The position numbers were made by a program, and so were the translations under genes. Positions 1 to 9,979 of a DNA stretch of 64,000 bases are shown here, one piece after another (the stretch's first letter is position 1; each line of letters opens with the position of its first letter). The notes below the pieces were generated by a model. That model was given only the letters and a program-made list of their open reading frames with translations. It was not told where the DNA came from and did no database searches. Origin of the DNA: Steromphala cineraria (lineage: Eukaryota; Mollusca; Gastropoda; Trochida; Trochidae); contig OU744727.1 of the NCBI GenBank assembly GCA_916613615.1, forward strand, positions 20,592,093 to 20,656,092, read 5' to 3'.

Positions 1-171
1 GAATTCCTCAGTAACAACTGTGCCTGGGCAGTGTATACGTGTCTGAGGAAAGGAGGAGCACCTGTTAGTGCAACTGTAGTCTGGAGACCTGAAACGATGA
101 GGAGGTACCTTCGTTTCTGGTTGGGTGGAAACTCAATCCTCGGATTTTTAAACCTACCAGGGTGGGCCTGA
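1..171 (+). CDS. Family 1 copy I, C-terminal part (papain-like fold candidate)
   Basis: This is the C-terminal ~56 codons of a member of the small protein family seen whole at 9356-9828 and 24986-25455; the 5' part lies outside the window. Frame 1 is open from base 1 to TGA at 169-171. It opens with the family's Asn-Asn-Cys-Ala-Trp-Ala-Val block, whose Cys is the candidate nucleophile, continues through Val-Tyr-Thr-Cys-Leu and Thr-Met-Arg-Arg-Tyr-Leu-Arg, and ends in a short hydrophobic tail. The DNA is nearly identical to copy IV over the first ~150 bases, so the duplication is fairly recent. Function is not known. A His before Cys order is compatible with permuted papain-like hydrolases, but only the Cys half is visible here. 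No disruption is seen. Confidence 0.75.
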   Translation, partial: EFLSNNCAWAVYTCLRKGGAPVSATVVWRPETMRRYLRFWLGGNSILGFLNLPGWA

Positions 172-1299
172 TGACTTCAGTCGATGCCATCATTGCTTAA
201 ATTTATTCAGTGACCTTTTATACAACATTTGAATATGACAGTTGATTAGATCACACACTTGAATAAGGCAGTTCACTCTTAAGAACAGGCGACAAATAAA
301 ACAAAGAAAACCAATATTGTTGTACTTAATTGTAATCATAATTGTTTCAGAAACAGGTTTTAACTGAAATTGATTGCTGTTGTTGTAAGTTATTTGTTAG
401 TGAGATTCTATCACCAAATGGGTTTTAAAAACGAGTTCTTTTAAATCTAATTTTAATTTAGCTCAAAAACGATTCAGGTTAAAACTAGATATTTTTCGTG
501 TATTTACAAAACATAACAAACATCAAATATCATAGAAACAAGTGTAATTATTAAGATTTTCTCATAATTCACAGAACATACATGTATTAACATTCTCAAA
601 AGTGGACCAATGACACTCCATATATTCTCCCCACCAATGACGAAGTTAATACCACAAATCTTAACAGATTGCTATAGGTAGTACATAATTATGATAGATG
701 CAATCTTTTTATTTTTTAATTCTCATACAGCAATGATGACATATGCATTTGATATAAGTTTCCTTAGTAGTTTTGTTTTAGCCATTGATCATTATTTTGA
801 ATTTAATTCATGATAGCATTCTTAAGTTTTCTCAAAAGAATTCAATCTTACTGCTTAGTCATACACAATGGTAAAACGCCTTAACACTCTACATTTTACA
901 GTGTAAACAGCAGGTACACGACAAAGGCTATTAATATACCCAGTATGCACTTTTAAGTTAATGCAAGGTTGTATTGCTCTGCTTACATGCTCTGTTTACA
1001 CAGCAAAGGTGTGACCTACTTTTAGATCTGTCATAAGTAAATAATTAATCGCATTTATGCTTCACAACTACTGTCACACTGCTTATCTACAGCTACATTC
1101 TCGCATAAGAGCAGTCAGAAATACTTACAGATGTTATTTTAACGTCACTCTATGATTGATACTTGTAAATATGTGATTCGTTTGAATACATTTGATATTT
1201 TGATAGCTGATGTTATAGAAAAATAGAGTTAATAGCCAAATCGTGAATGTCAAAAGATACAAGTGAACGCAAATGAAATGACCAAGCGTGACACTAAAA
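172..1299. other. Downstream flank of family 1 copy I; no gene seen
   Basis: AT-rich sequence with an AATAAA at 295-300, about 125 bases after the copy I stop, a plausible poly(A) signal. No coding region, RNA gene or clear repeat boundary was recognised in the rest. Confidence 0.5.
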
Positions 1300-1379
1300 A
1301 CCTGTTTGTTAGTAAGGACACACCATAAAGGTGATTGTAACATGATATTTTGACAAATCAAAATGCAGGGTTATAGGTT

Positions 1380-1481
1380 GACATGTCATGACCACTCACA
1401 CACATGACGTTGCTTCCGCTTTGTTGTGATAATAACTCATATCTGAATTTCTCCTTGGCCTATGTGTAACTGAGATAAACA
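1380..1481 (+). promoter_or_regulatory. Degenerate leader exon of family 1 copy II
   Basis: This resembles the leader segments ending at 7848, 18098 and 21047. It has an ACATGTCAT block near 1381, then a leader end in AAACA before GTAAATAGTGAGTTGG at 1482. The donor is GTAAAT rather than GTAAGT, consistent with decay. It lies only ~350 bases upstream of the dead coding exon at 1828. Leader status is inferred from alignment by eye. Confidence 0.45.
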
Positions 1482-1827
1482 GTAAATAGTGAGTTGGTTT
1501 CCAATGACATAGCTTTCATAGCTTTTCATTTTCATAGCTATCAATTTGTAAACAGTCAAATTTTATATTTTATTCAATTAAAAAATCTTGAGTTACACAT
1601 TTACATCAACAGCTTCAAAATGAGTCTGAAAATATGCAAAGTAATTTAAAGACACTTTTTTTATTTTTCTCATCGCTCTAGAGGTACATGTAATGTGCCC
1701 GGTTGCAAGAGTGAAAGGTTTCAGGTTTGATTCTACTATGGAAAATGTAAGTTCGTAAACCCTTAAAAAAAGCGAACTCTTTACTCAACCCAGAAACCAT
1801 GACGAAAGCATTCAACACACTGTTCAG

Positions 1828-2172
1828 TATCGGTGACTGTGTACATTTGGATGCCACATGACAGAAGATACACAGAGACACGTATTTATAAAATTAAGTA
1901 ATGTATCGTACATCACCAGATGACAAAACAATTGCAGAGGTTGAGAAATGCAACAGGCAGGAGATTTTCATAAGAGGAGCTGGCTGATCTACCAAGTTTA
2001 AACTTAATGTTAATGAGGGCACCCGAAAGGAAAAAAGATCACTAAATCATATCATAAAAAAGGATAAACAAATTTATAAGGATGCGATGGAATCTTGGTC
2101 TAGCAGGGGTCATTTATCGTTAGCTGCAACTGTGTCCGGGCAGTTTATACACGTACGTACTTGTCTGAATGA
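1828..2172 (+). pseudogene. Family 1 copy II, dead coding exon
   Basis: A decayed copy of the family 1 coding exon. The acceptor TTCAG is kept at 1823-1827, but the exon begins TATCGGTGACTGTG where intact copies read TGACGGTGACTGTG, so the spliced start codon would be ATA. Recognisable blocks follow in order: the Val-Tyr-Ile-Trp-Met region near 1840, a degraded copy of the Thr-Tyr-Ile-Ser-Trp-Trp region near 1950, the Lys-rich stretch near 2020-2065, and the Trp-Ser-Ser...Asn-Cys...Trp-Ala-Val region near 2090-2150. Many indels and stops separate them. The copy ends near the Thr-Cys-Leu codons at about 2165. It is clearly non-functional. Confidence 0.7.
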
Positions 2173-2839
2173 CACCGTAAATCTGTGTTGTAATGCCAAG
2201 CTTAACAAAAGAGACGCCCTTATAGTTTTTCAAAAAAACATACACGCAATGGCGTAAAATATTTATTGTATTTAGATATAAAATGTGTTAGGTATTTTTA
2301 CAAAACAATAGCATACTATTAGAACTCGAAACGAGTTATATCAAAGTAAATTTGGAGTCAGCAATCATTAAATAATTTCATATAGTTTTATTGAAATTAA
2401 GTCCTTTTCGCTGGAAATCATTCCCTTTCATTAGGAAAGCGTATCTCAAAGAGGATTAAATAGCTATATGAAGTTAAGATCAAACATCCCAAAGGAAACG
2501 TTAATATATGATTATCATTATTTATTTAAATATGTCCGTTATAAAGTTAATACAGTATTTATCGGAATTTAGCAAATGTTCATTTCAGCACGAAGGTCTA
2601 AGCCAATGATACAGAGAAAATAAAATTATTCATAGAAATCTAAAAAAATTATTGATACAGGTTTTCCAAAACCAGTCGCGTGTCTTTATTCATTCATGCA
2701 TATCGTCGGGTACTCACCTTTTTAGGAAATCATGTCTCTATTACTGGTAATAATGTTTATTTTAGCCTCATTATAGTTTGTATATGTACAATGTTTGTGT
2801 AAGTCAATTACATCAACTTCCAACGGTTAACATGTTATG

Positions 2840-2950
2840 GATAACACATAGTCCACGGGCATTATCAATAATAAAGAATGTTTGCCCATGGGCAAATCAC
2901 GAGGGCAAACATCCTTTATTATTGATAATGCCCACGGACTATGTGTTATC
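2840..2950. repeat. Foldback element, 48-bp arms
   Basis: Left arm 2840-2887 and right arm 2903-2950 are reverse complements with only a few mismatches; the ends are GATAACACATAG and CTATGTGTTATC. The 15-base spacer extends a small GCCCATGGGC palindrome. This is a MITE-like hairpin with no coding capacity. Confidence 0.85.
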
Positions 2951-3004
2951 TATTTTATAAACCGCCAACTAGTTATAATAACATTGACACGACCGATAAC
3001 GTGA

Positions 3005-3090
3005 ACATAGCCGAGCTCAGTGGTCAGAGCGTTGGGTTTAGCGTTTGGCAGTGTAAACTCTGCAGGTTCGAGATGGCATATCGCCAAAAC
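3005..3090 (+). repeat. tRNA-derived SINE head or tRNA relic
   Basis: The segment has GAGCTCAGTGGTCAGAGC (A-box-like) near 3013-3030 and GGTTCGAGA (B-box-like) at 3065-3073, at about the spacing of an internal Pol III promoter. The 3' part of the cloverleaf does not close well, so a SINE head or pseudo-tRNA is more likely than a functional tRNA. It lies between two foldbacks (2840-2950 and 3168-3290), so the three may form one composite insertion. Confidence 0.5.
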
Positions 3091-3167
3091 ATTTGCAAAT
3101 TTAGTGATATTTTTCAAAAGTGATATAGTCAGTTGTCACTTTGGCTTTAAAAAAAATCACCAATTAC

Positions 3168-3290
3168 ATCATTCGAAAATAATTATTTGATTAGGGATAT
3201 GTAGTAAATAATAACCCGGTACCGAGGGGTTATGGAAATAACCTCTGCTCGGACTACATATCACTAATCAAATAATTATTTTCGAATGAT
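3168..3290. repeat. Foldback element, 38-bp arms
   Basis: Arms 3168-3205 and 3253-3290 pair with one mismatch. The spacer holds a second, inner inverted repeat (CCGAGGGGTTAT with ATAACCTCTGCTCGG), so the whole unit can form one long stem. No coding potential. Confidence 0.85.
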
Positions 3291-3634
3291 GCATATGCAT
3301 ATTAGAAATATACTCTTTTTTGGGTTACTTTTGTGGAACCAACTGATATGGACATAAATATTAACAAATTAATGAATCCTATTTGGTTTAAACATATTTA
3401 TTTATTTTCTAGAAGAACTGGATTGGTAAACAAGCTCAAAGCTTATCTGAATACCGCTCCAGTGTACATATTACAATTCAAGTCATGGTGTATTTACAAA
3501 AGCATGAATATTTACAAAAGTCAACACTAACACAAATCTTAATAATTTCATAACACTTTTTGTAATGTGATCTTTCAAAACAACAACAAATGCCACAGAA
3601 GTCAATCATCATGAGAATACATAAACTTAACAAG

Positions 3635-5581
3635 TTATTTCTCAAATCTGCCTGTTAAATCTATAAACATGTGCACAGAAGTTAAAAGTTCATTATTTTC
3701 AATAGAAGAACAGTTTGAATTCCCAAATAAAACTGATTTCAAATCAAATCCCCGATAAAAGAACAAATTTTGCCTTATGACATTGTAAAGAGGACATGAG
3801 AAGAAATAGTGAGATGGGTCTTCGTAATGATTGCCACATGAGCAGACAGGTGTTTGCGATATGAATCGTTCGTACTTATGTGCGCTTAGGTCACTGCATC
3901 CAAGTCTGAGGCGAGAATGTATGATTTGACAAAACCTGTTACCGTTATTAAGGTCAAAATGAGTGTATGTGTCGGTATCTTTTAGAAGTGCATTCTTAAA
4001 ACTTAGTAAGGATTGTGAATCTCTGTGTTCTTTCGGTAATGAGTTCCATAACCTAACAGTATCGGGAAGGAAAGATTTTGCATAATTTACAGTTTTACAG
4101 TTTATGGTCTGAAGTTTTGAATCATCGCGAAGACAACTTCTGATGTTTTTGGAGGTACAAGGTTGCTCAGGTAACTTGGTGTACTATAATTGGTCATTTT
4201 ATAGAAGAAAGTCATTTTTTGAACGTATCGTCTATCGGACAGTGGTTGGCAATTGGTTTCTTTATATATCTTGTTGTGGCTGGTGCCGCGAACGGCGCCA
4301 CACACTGTTCTCAGAGCATCAAGATTGAGCTTTTCAAGTACATCTGCTTGCTGATTTGTGCAATTATCCCATATATGACTACAGTAGTCAAATAAAGGGA
4401 GAATGAACTGTTTATACATTGTTTCTAGTGTTTTCCTGTTTAGACGATATTTGAGACTTCTAAGGCAATTTACCATTGGTGCAACTTTGTTAGCATTGTC
4501 ATTTATTTGATCATTCCAAGAACAGTCATGTTGTAAAATAAGACCTAAATGTTTATGACTCTGAACTGAATCTATTATATTACCATTCATTGTTAGATCT
4601 GGCAAGTGGGGTGGATGTTGTTTTCGGGTAAAACGAATAGATTCTGTCTTATTTGGATTAAATGTGACCTGCCATTTATCTGCCCATTCTGCAATTCGGT
4701 TCAAATCGTCATTTATATTATTAGCAGTTTCCATGGGGTCACCAATAATCACATATAATGATGTACATGTATCATCCGCGAAAAGGCGTATAATATTGTT
4801 TATACCTTCAACTATATCATTTATATATACAATGAACAAGAGCGACCCTAGTACCGAGCCCTGGGGTACACCGGCATAAACAGCTCTTTTATCTGATTTA
4901 AATCCATTAATTACAACAGATTGTTGTCTATTTTCAAGATAACTCTCGAACCATTTTAGCAAATTACCCTGAATACCATATCGTTTTAATTTATGTATGA
5001 TTCCCTTATGCCAAACTCTATCAAATGCTTTACTAATATCACAGAAAACAGCTTTAATCTCTTTACCTTTATCTACTGCTCCAGCTATGAAATCATATAA
5101 GTACGTCAGTTGATTAACAGTGGAGTCTCCTGGTGTGAAACCGGATTGGAGATTTGACAGTATATCATTATCTCTGAAATAATTAAAAACGTGTTTATAA
5201 ATACACTTTTCAAAAACCTTTGCCAGACAACTTGTTAGTGCAACGGGTCTGTAATTACAGCATTCATTAATACTTCCTTTCTTATGAATAGGGACAACAG
5301 AGGCTTCTTTTCACACTTGCGGAAATGTTTTTTTCTGTTAGCGATAGATTAAAGACTTCGGAGAGGGGGGCGGCCAATAGCTAAGCGTTCATTTTAAGGA
5401 ATTTATTGCTTATACCATCTGGGCCAGTTGCTTTTGTTGCATCTACGGAAGAAAGTATATCGCAAACTTCATTTGTAGTAATATACAAGTCGCATAAGGG
5501 ATTATTAATGTCAGGAATACCATCTTCAATGTGTTTATTAGGATAAGTGACAATTGTTTGATTTATAAAATACTCATTCAT
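3635..5581 (-). pseudogene. LINE reverse transcriptase and C-terminal region (broken)
   Basis: Reverse transcriptase of the 3.6-7.2 kb LINE. From 5581 the thumbprint Ala-Thr-Gly-Pro-Asp-Gly-Ile is visible. After frameshifts at 5300-5380 one long frame runs from about 5310 to 4102 with motif A (Phe-Cys-Asp-Ile-Ser-Lys-Ala-Phe-Asp, near 5030), motif B (GVPQGSVLG, near 4870) and motif C (Phe-Ala-Asp-Asp, near 4775). Near 4140 the frame shifts by one base, and the remaining C-terminal region (Trp-Asn-Ser-Leu-Pro near 4045; Cys-Ser-Cys-Gly...His...Cys-Pro near 3840-3790) continues to a stop at 3635. The catalytic residues are kept, so inactivation is by frame damage. Confidence 0.8.
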
Positions 5582-5686
5582 TATGTCTGCAATTTCATTG
5601 CTATCTTGATATAGCTTGTCATATTGTAATACAGGAGGAAATGGCCTCAGTCCGTTTTTGCTTTTAGTGAAATTTTTAATTAAGCG

Positions 5687-7072
5687 TCACCAGATTTTCG
5701 TTCCATGTTTCTCGTTTATCATTTTATCAATTTTGTCAGTGTATATTCTTTTGGCATTTCTTACTGACGATATGACCTTATTTCTGTATAATCTGAACTT
5801 GGCCCAATCGGTCGGTAAATTACATCGTTTAGCAATCTTATGAAAACGATTCCGTTTACGAATCAGTGTCCGAGTTTCATTGTTCATCCACGGAGCATCG
5901 TTTGGCCTGATAGTGACAACTTTGTTTGGCACATGTTTGTCGCATATATTTATTAAAGTGGTGGTTAATAAACTTGCTATTTGATTTACGTTGTCAGAGG
6001 AAAATATTTTATTCCAATCAAATGTACTAAGATCAGCACTAAGGGTTTTGAGGTCAGTTAAACTAAAATCATATATTTTTCTTTTGTAAGTGATTAATTT
6101 CGGCACGGGTTCTTTTAGAGTAATATATACGGGACAATGATCACTACATATAGGATCAAGTACACCTGAGTCTAGTACAAGACCAACATGTGATATAAAA
6201 ATTAGATCAATCAAAGTGCTAGAGTTGGGTGTAATCCTTGTTGGGTCGGTAATGATTTGTGATAACCCATTCAACAGTTTGATTTGTTCTATTCTGTTTG
6301 ATTTTGTTGTAAGAATATCTTCATTAAAGTCCCCGGTTACTATTGTAATCAAACCAAGATCAACAGCATTAGTGATTGATGCATCTATTAAATCCCAGTA
6401 AGCATTCTTTTTATCTGGTTTATAAAATGTCCCAATAAGATAGTTGCGTTTTTTACATCTAATTTTAACCCATATCGCCTCAAGCGCAGGTAAGTCTAAA
6501 ATGTCCATATACTCAAAAGTTAAATATGTTTTGATATAAACTGCCACCCCTCCACCTCTAGTCTGTCTGTCTTTTCGTAATGGTAAATGGTAACCTGGAA
6601 TCCTTATATCATAACTATTTATACCACTATGCAACCATGATTCTGTAATACAAATGACATCATATAAGTCTAGTTCAGCGTGGAGTATATCTAGCTTATC
6701 TTTTAGACTTCGTACATTTAGATGTAGTCTTTTGAGATCAAATGTGTGTAATGGTCCTGGGTTTGGGTGAACATCACCACAAGTCAACAGTAGTAAGGTG
6801 ATAAGAAGGGAAACATGGCGGTTATAAATACAACTTATTGAAAAATGATAACACTGTTTTTTAAATTTAAAGTGACAAACAAAAGAACCCACCGCTTGTC
6901 TATACTGCATGATATCAATCATTGTCATAGAGAAAAATACAAGAGTTCGGGTTGGTGGGTTCATACAAAGAAATGGAATGGCAAAGAGATATAACAGCCT
7001 TATGTAGCAAATACAATTGTGGCATAGAGTAATGTTCCTGTTCGGAGATGAATGAAATATGAAAAGCAACAC
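5687..7072 (-). CDS. LINE AP-endonuclease open frame with N-terminal 2A-like motif
   Basis: A 461-codon open frame from the LINE. Residues 1-95 are low-complexity and partly hydrophobic. A 2A-like block, CGDVHPNPGP, ends at residue 107 (6752-6781). The endonuclease/exonuclease/phosphatase domain follows: Leu-Asn-Val-Arg-Ser-Leu at ~115, Thr-Glu-Ser-Trp-Leu at ~140, Gly-Gly-Gly-Val-Ala-Val-Tyr, then Gly-Asp-Phe-Asn-Glu and Ser-Asp-His-Cys-Pro-Val. These are the metal and phosphate-binding positions of APE-type LINE endonucleases, which nick target DNA. After the domain the frame runs into the linker that precedes the reverse transcriptase and ends at 5687. The first ATG at 7072 is only the first in-frame Met; the true start is uncertain. 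Confidence 0.75.
   Translation of the reverse strand: MLLFIFHSSPNRNITLCHNCICYIRLLYLFAIPFLCMNPPTRTLVFFSMTMIDIMQYRQAVGSFVCHFKFKKQCYHFSISCIYNRHVSLLITLLLLTCGDVHPNPGPLHTFDLKRLHLNVRSLKDKLDILHAELDLYDVICITESWLHSGINSYDIRIPGYHLPLRKDRQTRGGGVAVYIKTYLTFEYMDILDLPALEAIWVKIRCKKRNYLIGTFYKPDKKNAYWDLIDASITNAVDLGLITIVTGDFNEDILTTKSNRIEQIKLLNGLSQIITDPTRITPNSSTLIDLIFISHVGLVLDSGVLDPICSDHCPVYITLKEPVPKLITYKRKIYDFSLTDLKTLSADLSTFDWNKIFSSDNVNQIASLLTTTLINICDKHVPNKVVTIRPNDAPWMNNETRTLIRKRNRFHKIAKRCNLPTDWAKFRLYRNKVISSVRNAKRIYTDKIDKMINEKHGTKIW
6752..6781 (-). other. 2A-like ribosome-skipping motif
   Basis: Encodes CGDVHPNPGP immediately upstream of the endonuclease domain. The canonical 2A core is Asp-Val/Ile-Glu-X-Asn-Pro-Gly-Pro; here His replaces Glu. 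2A-like sequences at this place are known in APE-type LINEs of aquatic invertebrates. Whether the His variant skips efficiently cannot be judged from sequence. Confidence 0.65.
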
Positions 7073-7190
7073 ATTCTAAATTCTGACAATAGATGTCGTA
7101 TGTACACAAAACAGTTGACTTAAATTGAAAACAAGTTTGGTAGTGGCTTATAGAGAAGGGAACCGAGAGAAACAAAAGAACGAATTGGAA

Positions 7191-7609
7191 AGAAACATTA
7201 TGTAATGAATATCGTGGAGAATTAATAAGAGTGAGTATAGAGGCGATGAATCATTTATCTAATTGAATTCTTTTCATCAACTAACTGCAAAAAATCCTAT
7301 TTTTATATTTAATTGTCTTAATTCAAAAACGCCACCAGGATTACTTAAATATGCGTTTATAGCATCTTTCTTATCTTAACACATGCTGTGAAATTCTGTG
7401 CTTGTCTTAAAGATTTGATTCATTCGATGCATTTGTTATAAGTTTTTGATATGCTGTGACAGTCCAACTTCTTTCTCGTTTAATGCATGTGATATTTACA
7501 ACAAAAACTGTACTGTATAATACGATTACTTATCCTTAGCAACATATTTTATTCATTTAATATATTTATCCTATTCTTCAAAAAAACATTACTGCTTGAC
7601 TGTATAACA
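7191..7609. other. Upstream flank of family 1 copy III leader
   Basis: AT-rich. From about 7370 there is weak similarity to the segments before the leaders at 17.8 and 20.75 kb (GATTCATTCGATGCATTTG near 7418 and ACTGTATAATACGATT near 7512), so the duplicated unit includes promoter DNA. No TATA box is certain. Confidence 0.4.
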
Positions 7610-7639
7610 TAAGATTACAAACCCATGCAACATGCAACA

Positions 7640-7848
7640 AGACACAAACATAAAGTGTTATCTTGAAATGTAGGTCTCTTAAAAACACATAATAAAAGGG
7701 GCACTACACAATTCCCTGGGAATGCAATACCTCGCAAGGTAAGCAGTTCAAGTGTCACCCATTTGATTTGCTCTACATTTATGGTGATAAAAATAACTCC
7801 AGCTCACATTTTAGTTTCCGGTTAGACGTCGTGTAACCAAGATAGATA
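7640..7848 (+). promoter_or_regulatory. Non-coding leader exon and promoter-proximal segment, family 1 copy III
   Basis: Homologous by eye to 17890-18098 and 20860-21047. Shared blocks include ACACAAACATAAA, a GGGGC block, a TGTCA block and a CGTCGTGTAA stretch. The segment ends GATAGATA at 7848 before GTAAGTAATGAGTTGG, a strong donor whose extended sequence is conserved between copies. The final base is A. Joined to the coding exon at 9356, which begins TG, this yields ATG-ACG-GTT, the family start. Transcription start and leader 5' boundary are unknown. Confidence 0.5.
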
Positions 7849-9001
7849 GTAAGTAATGAGTTGGTTATTTATCTTAATGTTATTGGTATTTCTATTCATA
7901 ATTGATATGCCAGAAGTGTGATCAATCTTGATTTTAATTAAACGATACAAACATATAATTTTTCTATTTTCCATGTATTTGTATTGAATCATCTTGGGTA
8001 TATCATAATCTGCAGATTGTTGTCTTTAACAAATGGAATATATATCGTGTTTTACAAAACCAAGTACATATTTTTATTCATAGAGCATGCGGGTCTGTTA
8101 GCATGTCCAACTAGTGGATTGTTGAGGTCAACATTAAGATTGTAATGAGCTTGGGGTGTGTCTTCATGTTTTACTGATGACGTATAGGGGTCAATTGAGA
8201 GGGGCTTTGTTGGTTCAAATTGCATTGCTTGATACGTTTAAGAGGCGTATACGCCTGTCACGTGTCCGACGTAATCCGGGTCCGCAAAAGGCTGAGGTTG
8301 AATAAATTGATAGGCATATGCACAGGAAGTTATTAGCGTACCTCAAACTAGCTTCAATAAACATCTTATTTGTGACAGAAAAATATGTTTTATTTTTTGG
8401 GTTAAATGTTTATTGATCATTAACTTTTGATATGTTATAAATAATTGCCCACCATTAAAAGCAGGGTTCGCCTGTCATTTAAAACCAGGTTATCGTGCAC
8501 AGGCCGTGTCTCTTGTCATTACACGAATATTGGATTATGTCTAACAATCTTGACTGCCTGAATCAAGAGGCCAAGCGACATGGAGCAGTAAAATATAGAT
8601 AAATGATGACATATCAACGATATTTGATATATACAAAGATAATTGATGTGACTTAATATTTGATCACAATATTCATAATTTATCGATCGATTTAGAATAA
8701 ACCCCTAACCAAGTTATCTCTTTATAAATTGTCATGACGTTTCAGTCCTGAAAACTATATATCTTGAGCTTAATAATGTTTTTGATCAATAAGCAAAACA
8801 AAAAACAAACAAAGTTCATACCTTTGCACATTTATGGATTTTGTTTTTTGAACATAATTGCCTAATTGTCAGTCATAATCAACAAGCAATATACACATAG
8901 GAAAAAACTTCGATTTGGAACTGAATATAGATATTTGTGAATGAAGAGCAGCTATGGCGATTAGGTGCAAAGGTAAACAAAGGTAGGAATCTAATTGGTT
9001 G

Positions 9002-9120
9002 TATACATAACTTCTTTCATCAAAATATTTCTTACATCAGATAAGACATATAAAAAGTCCTCTTTATGGGCTTTGTATAATCTGATGTAAGAAATATTTT
9101 GATGAAAGAAGTTATGTATA
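9002..9120. repeat. Perfect 41-bp foldback in copy III intron
   Basis: Arms 9002-9042 and 9080-9120 are exact reverse complements with a 37-base spacer. The exactness implies recent insertion or ongoing arm correction. It lies ~235 bases before the acceptor of the copy III coding exon. Confidence 0.9.
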
Positions 9121-9355
9121 ATTGTATAATAACAGATAACAAAAGTCATACGTGTATATGTCATATGTACATGTATACCGTATTTGTATATCAGGCTATG
9201 TCCCTATATACTCAATGAAGAGTTTGCAAGAACTTATGTGAAATATCATGTGCCATATGTGTCATATGGTTTATCTCCGGTAACAAAAATTGTGCCATAA
9301 AATTATTAATGATTTGATAAATTGTGCCTATTAAATATTTGTATAATATTTTCAG

Positions 9356-9828
9356 TGACGGTTACTGTGTACATCTGGATGCCAAATTCCGACAGATATG
9401 GACATGTATCAATGGAGTTAACCAATGGAACATACATAAGCTGGTGGCCGCCATCAGATGGTAAAAAGGGTCTTGGGCCTCTGAAAGGAAAGACGTCTAA
9501 CTTGGGAAAAAGTGGATCTTCCAAATTAAATCTTGAAGAGGACATCGAAAATGAAAAAGGAAAACCTGATCATGTCATAGAGATAGATAAGCAACTTGAT
9601 GAGGATGCGATGGAAAAGTGGTGGGCAGATTGGTCAAGCAAAGGTCATTACGAAGTTGCCAGCTACAACTGTGCCTGGGCAGTGTATACGTGTCTGAGAC
9701 AGGGTGGGGCAACTCCACTGAGCGCGACGGTAGTCTGGAGACCTGAAACCATGAGGAGGTTCCTTCGCCTCTGGATGGATGGAGCTAGCGCAGCTAAAAT
9801 ATTACTTAACCTGCCAGGAACTGCCTAA
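9356..9828 (+). CDS. Family 1 copy III coding exon, 157 aa (papain-like fold candidate)
   Basis: The coding exon follows acceptor TTTTCAG (9349-9355) and starts TGACGGTTACTGTG; with A from the leader exon at 7848 the protein starts Met-Thr-Val-Thr-Val-Tyr-Ile-Trp. The stop is TAA at 9826-9828, giving 157 residues. Key blocks: Gly-His-Val-Ser with His17, Gly-Thr-Tyr-Ile-Ser-Trp-Trp-Pro at ~25-32, a Lys/Gly/Ser-rich variable segment at ~36-70, an acidic-aromatic block Glu-Lys-Trp-Trp-Ala-Asp-Trp at ~87-93, Asn-Cys-Ala-Trp with Cys106, and Thr-Met-Arg-Arg-Phe-Leu-Arg at ~132-138. No signal peptide or membrane segment is seen, so a cytosolic location is likely. His-before-Cys suggests a permuted papain-like/NlpC-P60-type hydrolase; this is inference. 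A poly(A) signal lies at 9974-9979. Confidence 0.8.
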
Positions 9829-9973
9829 GCAATGGTTGTCTTTGAGTGTGACATGTAAAGAAGTTACATTTGCAGCCTGAAATTTACACAACCTGAAACA
9901 TTTCCTGTCGATCACCACAAGGAGCTTACTTTTATAATTCAAAATGAAAAATTTATAAATGTACCGAAATCAA

Positions 9974-9979
9974 AATAAA
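9974..9979 (+). promoter_or_regulatory. Candidate poly(A) signal of family 1 copy III
   Basis: AATAAA ~145 bases after the stop codon of copy III, in AT-rich DNA. Placement suits a 3' UTR end; chance occurrence cannot be excluded. Confidence 0.45.

Larger units (their letters stand above)
3560..7190 (-). mobile_element. Decayed LINE retrotransposon, CR1/Jockey-like, with 2A-like motif
   Basis: A nearly complete non-LTR retrotransposon on the minus strand. The order is leader with 2A-like motif, AP-type endonuclease (5687-7072), reverse transcriptase (about 5581 down to 4100) and a C-terminal region with a CxC...H...C zinc-knuckle-like cluster ending near 3635. No ORF1 is recognisable. The reading frame is broken at least near 5300-5380 (frameshifts) and near 4140 (frameshift), so it is not autonomous. 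Element limits are approximate: the 5' end is placed near 7190 where similarity to coding ends, and the 3' end near 3560. No target-site duplication was identified. Assignment to the CR1/Jockey group is from motif style only. Confidence 0.8.
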
